In this document: positions 1 to 4,690 of the stretch, piece after piece
Layout of the letters: every line of letters begins with the position of its first letter
How positions within the stretch are numbered: position 1 is the first letter of the stretch
Source: Herminiimonas sp.
GTDB taxonomy: Bacteria > Pseudomonadota > Gammaproteobacteria > Burkholderiales > Burkholderiaceae
Length of the DNA stretch: 5,422 nt
Assembly (NCBI GenBank): GCA_014377155.1
Contig: JACMQD010000324.1
Location: forward strand, 1 to 5,422
Reading direction: 5' to 3'
Translations under genes and position numbers: made by a program
The notes under the pieces: model-generated
Seen by the model: only the letters and a program-made list of their open reading frames with translations
What the model was told of the DNA's origin: nothing
The model's database searches: none

Positions 1-248
1 GCCTGCTTTGGGTCCTTGAGCAGCTTGGCGATACGTTCCTGCATTTCCAGCGCCGCCTTGTTAGTAAAAGTCAAGGCGGCGATATGGCGCGATTCGTAAC
101 CGCAGTCTTCCACCAGGTGCGCGATCTTTTGCGTGATGACGCGGGTTTTGCCAGAACCGGCGCCGGCCAGCACCAGGCAAGGCCCGTCCATGTACTTGAC
201 AGCCTCGCGCTGGGGAGCGTTGAGACCGAACTGCGGAGTGGATGACAT
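1..248 (-). CDS. rep: ATP-dependent DNA helicase Rep, N-terminal part (runs off left edge)
   Basis: Superfamily 1A 3'-5' DNA helicase that in E. coli clears proteins from DNA ahead of the fork and helps replication restart in the cytoplasm. Only the first 82 codons lie in the window. Residues 9-17 (LNAPQREAV) form the Q motif, residues 28-36 (AGAGSGKTR) the Walker A/motif I nucleotide-binding loop, and residues 59-69 ([11 protein letters not shown]) motif Ia. The run [18 protein letters not shown] and the following [12 protein letters not shown] match my memory of Rep more closely than of UvrD, which has a different spacing and lacks the GPC. The ATG at 246-248 fits the short leader expected before the Q motif, but its ribosome binding site is weak. 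The gene is transcribed away from the CAP gene, with that gene's terminator in between. The C-terminal helicase motifs cannot be checked here. Confidence 0.9.
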   Translation of the reverse strand, partial: MSSTPQFGLNAPQREAVKYMDGPCLVLAGAGSGKTRVITQKIAHLVEDCGYESRHIAALTFTNKAALEMQERIAKLLKDPKQ

Positions 249-278
249 GCGGCAACAGACAAGAGGAGTAAGCGACAC

Positions 279-284
279 ATTGTA
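279..284 (-). promoter_or_regulatory. Possible -10 element for rep
   Basis: On the minus strand the hexamer TACAAT, within GATACAATG, lies about 31 bases upstream of the rep start and just after the terminator of the neighbouring gene. It matches the sigma-70 -10 consensus at five of six positions. No good -35 hexamer sits 16-18 bases further upstream, so the assignment rests on the -10 match and on position alone. Confidence 0.35.
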
Positions 285-319
285 TCGAACTTGCCTTTCG
301 AACTGAGGACATCAACCCG

Positions 320-348
320 AAAAAACCTGCCATGCGAGGACAGGTTTT
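320..348 (-). terminator. Intrinsic terminator after the CAP-domain gene
   Basis: Inverted repeat with arms AAAACCTG (322-329) and CAGGTTTT (341-348) around an 11-base loop in which CC and GG can extend the stem past a bulge. Read on the minus strand the second arm runs into six T residues (325-320). It begins about 20 bases after the stop codon of the minus-strand CAP gene. Read on the plus strand it ends in only four T residues and no plus-strand gene precedes it, so the minus-strand reading is preferred. It also separates the CAP transcript from rep. Confidence 0.75.
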
Positions 349-370
349 GCCGCCTTACCAATCGTGTGGC

Positions 371-907
371 TCAATTCGCCACGCCCAACGCCTGCGCGGG
401 CCGGGCAAACGTCATCGACCAGTACATTTTATAGGCAGACATGTGGTTGGCGACGCAGGCCACGCCCACTTCGGTGACGGTTTGCTTCATGACGATGGCA
501 CAATGGCCGGGACTGTTGAGCAAGTCGCGCATGACCTGATCGATCGAGGTCTGGCCGGCGGCAATGTTTTCACCATAAGTGCCCCACAGGTAACCGGCGT
601 CGGCCAGCCGGTTGGCGACCGTGCCGCCATCGGAGCCGGTATGCGAAAAATAATCATGCGACGACATGTCCACCGAGTGGCGGGCGGCGACATTGAACAG
701 GCGCGGGTCCCAGTTCACGAGCGCCGTGGCCGGATACAGCACCCGTGCGCACATACGGCTCGCCGCGCGTGTCTGATTGACGCGGTCCATCAGCCTGTCA
801 CGAAAACCGGCCAGACCGCAGGTCAGGGCCAGCGGCAGGGCGTTTTGCGCCATCTTGTCTTTCGAAGACTGTGCCGGCTTGCTTCTGTCACCGATCGCCC
901 GGCACAC
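371..907 (-). CDS. CAP (SCP/PR-1/YkwD-like) domain protein, main body; 5' end appears frameshifted
   Basis: Bacterial CAP-domain protein of the secreted or periplasmic type; the biochemical role of this bacterial branch is not settled. Counting from the GTG at 907, the domain spans about residues 36-170. The classic CAP features are visible: RHSVDM with His77, SHDYFSHTGSDG with His84 and His89, GENIA with Glu113, and SPGHC with His135. These match the conserved His/Glu cavity residues. Cys30, Cys53, Cys136 and Cys151 could form two disulfides, which fits an exported protein. This frame has no signal peptide and no good ribosome binding site at the GTG or at the later ATG (853). An excellent start with a signal peptide lies upstream at 1020 in another frame (separate entry). 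I therefore read this as the body of a CAP gene that lost one base (or gained two) between about 925 and 955, or as a sequencing error. The domain call is firm; the start is not. Confidence 0.8.
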   Translation of the reverse strand: MCRAIGDRSKPAQSSKDKMAQNALPLALTCGLAGFRDRLMDRVNQTRAASRMCARVLYPATALVNWDPRLFNVAARHSVDMSSHDYFSHTGSDGGTVANRLADAGYLWGTYGENIAAGQTSIDQVMRDLLNSPGHCAIVMKQTVTEVGVACVANHMSAYKMYWSMTFARPAQALGVAN

Positions 908-921
908 GCCTGAAAAACAGC

Positions 922-1020
922 CTACATGTTGGCAGACTCGACGGCATGATGGACATCACTGTCACCTGCGGGCACCGCCAGGGTCAGCAGGAGTGTCGAC
1001 CGAAAAAGAATAGCCTTCAT
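922..1020 (-). pseudogene. Detached signal-peptide start of the CAP gene (32 codons, then TAG)
   Basis: A 32-codon frame from the ATG at 1020 with a Shine-Dalgarno AGGAG (1031-1027) six bases upstream. Its first 19 residues look like a Sec signal peptide: a positive N-region (MKAILFR), a hydrophobic core (STLLLTLAV) and a cleavage-like VPA|G. The frame ends at TAG (924-922). The CAP domain frame is open from 955 downward, so the two overlap for about 30 bases. One lost base (or two gained) within that stretch explains the split, and restoring it would give a secreted protein of roughly 216 residues. I see no X XXY YYZ slippery heptamer in the overlap, so programmed frameshifting looks unlikely. 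It could instead be an independent small exported peptide, but its position directly before a CAP body lacking an export signal argues for a broken gene. Confidence 0.6.
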
Positions 1021-1026
1021 GGAATT

Positions 1027-1031
1027 CTCCT
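1027..1031 (-). promoter_or_regulatory. Strong ribosome binding site that marks the original CAP gene start
   Basis: AGGAG on the minus strand, six bases before the ATG at 1020. It is one of the best ribosome binding sites in the window and points to the signal-peptide frame, not to the GTG at 907. Further upstream, TTGACA (1075-1070, minus) matches the -35 consensus perfectly, but no good -10 follows at 16-18 bases, so I do not call a promoter there. Confidence 0.65.
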
Positions 1032-1103
1032 GACTAGCCAAATACGGATGACCACCATTCCTATTACACTGTCAACATTTTCCTGGCCGGTGGTACGTTC
1101 AAC

Positions 1104-1586
1104 ATGAAATTCAATCACATCATCGAAATAAACGATCCCCTGAATCCGCTGATCGAGCCGTTGACGCGCGCGCAGTTATGGCAAGGCCTGGTACTGCGCG
1201 CCGAAGCGCCGCAACTGTTCATGCCGCATCTCGACGCCTGCACCATCACGCTGCGCTCTGACACCGAGGTTTCGCGCGAGCTGGCGTTCGGCGAACTCAT
1301 CATCCGCGATCGCGTGACGTTCCACCCGCCGCAAAAGATCGCCTATCTGGTTCCGCCGCAGGACGATATTGCAGAATCGACCCTGACGATGACGATCGAA
1401 GAACCGCAAGCCGACCGGTTCTATGTCCGGTTCGAATACGATGACGGCACGACGCAAACGGCCGAATCGGTGGACGCGTTCTATAACGAATTCCGGCGCT
1501 CTGCCTATCACGAAGCGGATATCGATACGATCCGCATCATCCGTGAATTTGCCGAAGCGGGGCGATTCGACACCCCGCCTGCGTGA
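1104..1586 (+). CDS. DUF1857 / AtaL-like SRPBCC-fold protein
   Basis: A 160-residue cytoplasmic protein with no signal peptide or membrane segment. The N-terminus, with HIIEINDPLNP (residues 5-15) followed by a Trp-Gln-Gly-Leu segment around residues 26-29, is how I recognise the DUF1857 family. That family has the START/Bet v1-like (SRPBCC) ligand-binding fold and includes AtaL-like proteins. Its length is close to the family's usual of about 150. The C-terminal half is rich in acidic residues, and the last helix probably spans about residues 125-153. The substrate and role are unknown; SRPBCC folds usually bind hydrophobic ligands or act as small lyases or cyclases, but no catalytic residue can be assigned here. 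The start agrees with the family N-terminus although the ribosome binding site (GGTGG about ten bases upstream) is weak. It is divergent from the CAP gene and has no clear terminator. Confidence 0.82.
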   Translation: MKFNHIIEINDPLNPLIEPLTRAQLWQGLVLRAEAPQLFMPHLDACTITLRSDTEVSRELAFGELIIRDRVTFHPPQKIAYLVPPQDDIAESTLTMTIEEPQADRFYVRFEYDDGTTQTAESVDAFYNEFRRSAYHEADIDTIRIIREFAEAGRFDTPPA

Positions 1587-2043
1587 CATTCCACGCGTTC
1601 GGCTGCTAACCGGCCTGGGCTTACCACGGCCGATATTTTCAAACCCGCTGTTGCCTGCTTGTGGCGTGCGCATAGGGCCCTTCGCCGGACACCACGCGTT
1701 TTCCTCTATGCGCAACGGGATGTCACGCCAATGGATGCTGCCGGCGTGCGCGTCGTTGGAAACCGTGCGCGCCGGGCTGAAAAAACACGCCCTCATTCAT
1801 GCAAATATCAAGCCTGGCGTTGGCAAGGCGATCTGCTAACGGTTGCCGGCCAAGTGCCGGGGCTCGAAGCATGACAGCCCGGCCAACGTGGCCAGAACAT
1901 GGAATTAATTCTCTTGCGCCGGTAAGAATTACTTATCAAGAAATTAGGTCGGGAAAGTTTCCCGAATTTCTCTCCCCAGGCTCAATCGAACTAAATGCAA
2001 CATCCGATGCTCTTATTGATAACTTATAAAAAAGAGGGTTACG
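1587..2043. other. 457-base intergenic region without a convincing gene
   Basis: No recognisable protein on either strand. The frame of the preceding DUF1857 gene stays open for 95 more codons after its TGA, to a TGA at 1872-1874. Third positions there are mixed instead of GC-rich, no ribosome binding site precedes the internal ATG or TTG codons, and the translated text is unfamiliar, so I do not call a gene. A short GC hairpin (CCGGC-caagt-GCCGG, around 1847-1861) lacks a T run. From about 1900 the composition turns AT-rich and holds the upstream region of the next gene: the palindrome GAATTAATTC (1902-1911), a strong inverted repeat at 1940-1970 (separate entry) and the ribosome binding site GAGGG (2034-2038). 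Confidence 0.6.
1940..1970. repeat. Strong inverted repeat upstream of the glycine-zipper gene
   Basis: The core TCGGGAAA-G-TTTCCCGA (1949-1965) is a palindrome with eight-base arms and a one-base centre. The outer hexamers GAAATT (1940-1945) and AATTTC (1965-1970) are also complementary, so the whole 31 bases can fold into one long stem with a small bulge. No T run follows and it lies about 75 bases before the downstream ATG. An operator for a dimeric regulator, or a hairpin in the leader mRNA, is therefore more likely than a terminator. I do not recognise the site as that of a named regulator. Confidence 0.55.
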
Positions 2044-2577
2044 ATGTCTACAATCATTGCAGGTCATTTCGAACAACAGTCAGACGTCGATCAAGTGAAA
2101 GTTGCGCTGGTCCAGGCCGGATTTGCCGAGGATCAGATCAGTGCGTTTTACCTGAACCCGCCAGGCCAGCACAATCTGTATCCGGTCGGTGGCGATCGCG
2201 ACGAGTCGCCCGGTGCCGAAAAGAGTGAAAGCGGCGCAGCAGGCGGCTTGACTGCCGGTGGCGTAATTGGCATCGCTGCCGGTATCGCCAGCGCGCCATT
2301 TCTGGGTCCCGTTGGTATTGCAACCGGTGCTCTGGTAGGCGCGCACGTGGGCGGACTGGTCGGTACGCTGTCGAACATGAAGGATGCCGAGGAAACGCTA
2401 CCTCAACGCAAGTCCGGCATGATGCTGGCGGTCAGCACACCGGGCGCCGATCAGGAGTCCCATGCGATCGACTTGCTGCGCGCGCAGGGTGCCGCCAGCA
2501 TCGAACGCGCAACTGGCTCGATCGTCAACGGCAACTGGGAGGATTTCAATCCTCTGACGCTACCAGCGTTAATCTAA
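2044..2577 (+). CDS. Glycine-zipper protein, general-stress/YflT-like type
   Basis: A 177-residue protein with three visible parts. The N-terminus (1-40, MSTIIAGHFEQ...) looks like a beta-alpha-beta unit, as in general stress protein 17M/YflT-type proteins. The centre (about 65-110) is a Gly/Ala-rich hydrophobic stretch with GxxxG-like spacing, typical of glycine-zipper membrane segments, probably two helices forming a hairpin. The C-terminus (about 123-160) returns to a soluble unit (SGMMLAVST, then an alpha helix, then ASIERATG) resembling the first. Similar proteins are common in Burkholderiales and are usually annotated hypothetical; a role in envelope or stress response is suggested by the family style, not shown. 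No Sec signal peptide is present. The start is fixed by GAGGG six to ten bases upstream. A large leader with a palindrome hints at its own regulation. It converges with the lipoprotein gene. Confidence 0.8.
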   Translation: MSTIIAGHFEQQSDVDQVKVALVQAGFAEDQISAFYLNPPGQHNLYPVGGDRDESPGAEKSESGAAGGLTAGGVIGIAAGIASAPFLGPVGIATGALVGAHVGGLVGTLSNMKDAEETLPQRKSGMMLAVSTPGADQESHAIDLLRAQGAASIERATGSIVNGNWEDFNPLTLPALI

Positions 2578-2590
2578 CGCAAACAGAGCG

Positions 2591-2630
2591 GCACAGCGCC
2601 ACGGTAGCCGGCGCTGCGCTATTGTTTCTT
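2591..2630 (+). terminator. Hairpin between convergent genes, probable terminator
   Basis: Arms CAGCGCC (2594-2600) and GGCGCTG (2610-2616) form a perfect seven-pair GC-rich stem with a nine-base loop, extendable by GC/GC past one mismatch. On the plus strand it is followed by the T-rich TATTGTTTCTT, 14 bases after the stop of the glycine-zipper gene. The lipoprotein gene of the opposite strand ends at 2619, so the hairpin also sits directly after that stop, but only a weak T tract follows on that side. It may serve both genes. Confidence 0.55.
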
Positions 2631-3383
2631 GCTTGCGTTTCCCCACTCGTGACCCAAGCTGACCTTGCAACGTTTTCCTGCGGCCTGATAGGACGCGGTG
2701 CCTCCCGCGCGCGTCGCTTGCGTAGTATCAACGACATCGACAAAACTCCCTGTGCTGGATGCGGGTTGCTTCTGTGTCTTGGCTTGGTCGTCGATTCTGA
2801 GCGTCGTGACGATTTCTTCCTTGGGCTGAAAGCCACCACCTCGCACTGCGAACTGTTTGCCGCCTGCGGTCGCCATCTCGATCACGAGTGCGCATCCCTT
2901 GTCGCGCGCCTCCAGCGGAAAAGGCACGACGCGTGAAAACGCCCGCACTGATTGATCCTGCGACACCAGCGCTACATCGACCGCCTCACCACGATACAGT
3001 CCGTACAGATTGAAAGTCTGCTTTGCCAGCGGTGCGCCGCGTTCGGTTACGAGCACGCCGCTGGCGTCAGCACGCAGGGTATCGAGCAATATGGTCTGTC
3101 CACTCAACATGCGTAACCAGGTGAAGTAAGTCTTGTCAGTGGGATAGCCGCTGGCGACGAATCCATAGGACATCGCGCGTTTGCCACTGACCATCGTCGC
3201 ACCGCGTTCCTCCAGCGCCAGTTGGGCATTGCCGGAAGCGAACACCTGCCCCCATTCGGCGGGTGGGGCCGGTACCTCGGCCTGTGGTGGTTGCTGAGAC
3301 GGCTGCGGCGCCGGGGCGGTCGTGGCGCATCCGATCAAACTCGCGACAGACAGCACGGCCGCCGCACTACGGTATTTTTGCAT
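2619..3383 (-). CDS. Putative lipoprotein of unknown function
   Basis: A 254-residue protein with a type II signal peptide: Met-Gln-Lys-Tyr-Arg, a hydrophobic core and the lipobox LIGC with Cys19. Position +2 after the cysteine is Ala, not Asp, which by the E. coli rule suggests sorting to the outer membrane. Residues about 23-45 are a Pro/Gln/Ala-rich flexible tether. The rest is a soluble, probably beta-rich periplasmic domain with two cysteines (in KGCALV and KRCKVSL) that could pair. I do not recognise the family. The frame continues upstream to 3473, but the ATG at 3383 is chosen because GGAAGGA lies five bases before it and because it places the lipobox correctly. It is divergent from the EamA transporter, with a 205-base shared upstream region, and convergent with the glycine-zipper gene. 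Confidence 0.8.
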   Translation of the reverse strand: MQKYRSAAAVLSVASLIGCATTAPAPQPSQQPPQAEVPAPPAEWGQVFASGNAQLALEERGATMVSGKRAMSYGFVASGYPTDKTYFTWLRMLSGQTILLDTLRADASGVLVTERGAPLAKQTFNLYGLYRGEAVDVALVSQDQSVRAFSRVVPFPLEARDKGCALVIEMATAGGKQFAVRGGGFQPKEEIVTTLRIDDQAKTQKQPASSTGSFVDVVDTTQATRAGGTASYQAAGKRCKVSLGHEWGNASKKQ

Positions 3384-3388
3384 GCCTA

Positions 3389-3395
3389 TCCTTCC
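3389..3395 (-). promoter_or_regulatory. Ribosome binding site deciding the lipoprotein start
   Basis: GGAAGGA on the minus strand, five bases before the ATG at 3383. It supports that start over the upstream in-frame ATG codons near 3473, which would add 30 residues ahead of the signal peptide and bury the lipobox. Confidence 0.7.
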
Positions 3396-3588
3396 AACGA
3401 TGACAGTGAACTCTGCATGCGATTGTCGCACGCGGTAAAGTTCAGCGGCATTGTTCGCGCAGCCGAACATCATCGGGTTTGCCTTTGGGTTTTGCCTATA
3501 TCATGCCGCTTTACCGACAGGCGCCGGCTAGCCTGGCCGCCACGCGCCGCAAGCGTCGTCATAGATTTTTTACAAGGACTGCAACACG

Positions 3589-4488
3589 ATGAGCACGACA
3601 AGAAAAGCGCTCGATGGCCTGGCGATTTCAGCAATGGTGGGCTTGTGCCTGTGCTGGGGTTTCCAGCAAGTGGCCATCAAATTTACTGCACAGTACATGA
3701 GCCCGGTCATGCAGCTGGCGCTACGCTCCCTCATTGCGGCACTGCTGGTAGGCGTATTGATGGCATGGCGGCGCGAAGGATTTGCCCTGCGCGACGGCAC
3801 CCTGCTGCCGGGATTGGCGGCAGGGGCCTTGTTTGCCGCGGAGTTTCTGTGCATCTCGATCGGCCTGGTCCATACCACGGCCTCGCACATGGTCGTATTC
3901 TTGTACACGGCGCCGATCTTCACGGTGCTTGGCTTGCACTGGCTAATCGCCGCCGAGCGCATGCGCATGTTGCAGTGGAGTGGCATCGTATTGGCATTCG
4001 CCGGCATTGCCACGGCATTCAGCGATGGTTTCGGTAATGCCGGGACCAGTTCGAACGGCTTGCTGGGTGATGCGCTAGGCATCCTTGCCGGCATCCTGTG
4101 GGCTGCGACCACGATCCTGATCCGACGCTCGGCGCTGTCGGAAGCACCGGCCACCAAGACGCTGTTGTATCAGCTTGCCGTCTCGGGCGTGCTGCTGCTG
4201 GCATTTGCCTGCTGGTCGCAGCCTTGGTCCGGCGTCGTGATCAATGGCACCGTCATTGCCAGCCTGTTTTTCCAGGCAGTCGTCATCGCGTTTATCAGTT
4301 TTCTGATCTGGTTCTGGATGCTGCGCCACTATCTTGCATCGCGCCTGTCGGTATTTTCGTTTCTGACACCGTTGTTCGGCGTCGGGTTCGGGATGGTACT
4401 GCTGAACGATCCGGTCAATCTGCGGTTCGCGATCGGTGCCGCATTGGTACTGGGCGGGATTGTGCTGGTCAATCTCAGGAAGGCGTGA
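3589..4488 (+). CDS. EamA/DMT-superfamily transporter, ten transmembrane helices
   Basis: Inner-membrane permease of the drug/metabolite transporter superfamily, at 299 residues the usual length for a two-EamA-domain member. The first EamA repeat spans about residues 12-145 and the second about 157-295, each with roughly five hydrophobic helices. Signature-like stretches are visible: LCWGFQQVAIKF in helix 1, HTTASHMVVFLYTAPIFTVLG near 97-117, and in the second repeat RLSVFSFLTPLFGVGFGMVLL followed by NDP where many members have GE. The substrate cannot be predicted; relatives export amino acids, metabolites or drugs. The start is supported by AAGGA (3574-3578) ten bases upstream, slightly farther than ideal. 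It is divergent from the lipoprotein gene. No strong plus-strand terminator follows; the hairpin at 4551-4571 has its T run on the other strand. Confidence 0.9.
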   Translation: MSTTRKALDGLAISAMVGLCLCWGFQQVAIKFTAQYMSPVMQLALRSLIAALLVGVLMAWRREGFALRDGTLLPGLAAGALFAAEFLCISIGLVHTTASHMVVFLYTAPIFTVLGLHWLIAAERMRMLQWSGIVLAFAGIATAFSDGFGNAGTSSNGLLGDALGILAGILWAATTILIRRSALSEAPATKTLLYQLAVSGVLLLAFACWSQPWSGVVINGTVIASLFFQAVVIAFISFLIWFWMLRHYLASRLSVFSFLTPLFGVGFGMVLLNDPVNLRFAIGAALVLGGIVLVNLRKA

Positions 4489-4543
4489 CGTCGATCTGAG
4501 TGGCACTGCTGGCGAGAGTCCATTCACAACGAAAAAATTACCC

Positions 4544-4571
4544 AAAAAAAAGCCCGCTATCGAAGCGGGCT
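4544..4571 (-). terminator. Strong intrinsic terminator of the small RNA and/or priA
   Basis: Perfect eight-pair arms AGCCCGCT (4551-4558) and AGCGGGCT (4564-4571) with loop ATCGA. On the minus strand they are followed by seven T residues (4550-4544), eight counting the last stem base. This is the strongest terminator in the window. The plus-strand side has only AGAAATCC after the stem, so it would end plus-strand EamA transcripts poorly. It lies 120 bases beyond the priA stop codon. Confidence 0.85.
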
Positions 4572-4604
4572 AGAAATCCATATCGGAGGGACATGGAGGA
4601 GACA
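4544..4604 (-). ncRNA. Candidate small RNA: two hairpins, anti-Shine-Dalgarno loop
   Basis: A predicted minus-strand transcript of about 60 bases in the gap between the EamA and priA genes. In order: a 5' single strand with CUCC; hairpin 1 with arms UCCAU (4597-4593) and AUGGA (4581-4577) and an 11-base loop containing UCCCUCC (4591-4585); a short UUUCU linker; hairpin 2, the terminator. The region around 4600-4585 thus offers two CU-rich runs complementary to Shine-Dalgarno sequences, one of them in a loop. A promoter with TTGGCG, an 18-base spacer and TATACT lies just upstream. The plan recalls anti-Shine-Dalgarno small RNAs of rhizobia and short two-hairpin small RNAs reported in Burkholderia (from memory, not compared). 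The likely role would be base pairing with ribosome binding sites to repress translation. The alternative is that it is only the 3' untranslated region of priA. The 5' end may shift by a few bases. Confidence 0.5.
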
Positions 4605-4631
4605 AAGCGAAGTATAAAAGCCACCCCGTGA
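4593..4631 (+). other. 12-codon frame with ribosome binding sites (rival reading of the small RNA region)
   Basis: On the plus strand GGAGG (4585-4589, in GGAGGG) precedes an ATG at 4593, giving MEETKRSIKATP and a stop at 4629-4631. A second purine-rich GGAGGAG follows immediately inside it. No plus-strand promoter is obvious and nothing downstream would need a leader peptide, because priA runs the other way. I regard the purine runs as the complement of the CU-rich small RNA, and list the frame only as the competing reading. Confidence 0.12.
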
Positions 4632-4640
4632 TCACGCCAA
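4611..4640 (-). promoter_or_regulatory. Sigma-70-type promoter for the candidate small RNA
   Basis: On the minus strand TTGGCG (4640-4635) is a fair -35 box, followed by an 18-base spacer and TATACT (4616-4611), a -10 box that differs from the consensus at one base. Transcription would begin near 4603-4605. The 25 or so bases upstream of the -35 box are AT-rich (AAAATATATA near 4661-4670) and could act as an UP element. It lies between the priA stop and the terminator at 4544-4571, where no protein gene needs it. Confidence 0.5.
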
Positions 4641-4647
4641 TTCTCAG

Positions 4648-4675
4648 TTCGGATATCGGATATATATTTTCCGAA
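4648..4675. repeat. AT-rich inverted repeat with tandem TCGGATA units
   Basis: TTCGGA (4648-4653) and TCCGAA (4670-4675) are complementary across a 16-base AT-rich spacer. The left side contains TCGGATA twice in tandem (4649-4655 and 4656-4662), so the right arm can pair with either copy, giving two competing stems. It begins 15 bases past the priA stop codon and sits directly upstream of the small RNA -35 box. It may be an operator or part of the promoter's upstream region. It has no T run and is not a good terminator for priA. Confidence 0.4.
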
Positions 4676-4690
4676 TAACAAGATCGACGA

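Noticed and set aside
332..913. 193-codon plus-strand open frame opposite the CAP gene
   Set aside because: The CAP motifs on the minus strand are unmistakable, and the plus frame starts inside the terminator hairpin of that gene.
925..955. Programmed -1 frameshifting joining the signal peptide to the CAP domain
   Set aside because: No slippery heptamer or following stable stem is visible in the overlap of the two frames.
1070..1075. Perfect TTGACA -35 box (minus strand) upstream of the CAP signal-peptide start
   Set aside because: No acceptable -10 hexamer follows at 16-18 bases; the nearest candidate (TATTTG) is 25 bases away.
1176..1796. 206-codon minus-strand open frame opposite the DUF1857 gene
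   Set aside because: It is mostly antisense to a recognised gene, is rich in Arg and Gly as expected for a mirror frame of GC-rich coding DNA, has no recognisable domain and no supporting start signals.
3475..3504. Imperfect tandem repeat GGGTTTGCCT / GGGTTTTGCCT followed by TATATCAT, possible EamA promoter
   Set aside because: The -35-like and -10-like parts do not have a workable spacing and two short T/G-rich copies are easily chance.
3222..4037. 271-codon plus-strand open frame overlapping the lipoprotein and EamA genes
   Set aside because: It spans two recognised genes and their promoter region, and its translation resembles no protein family.
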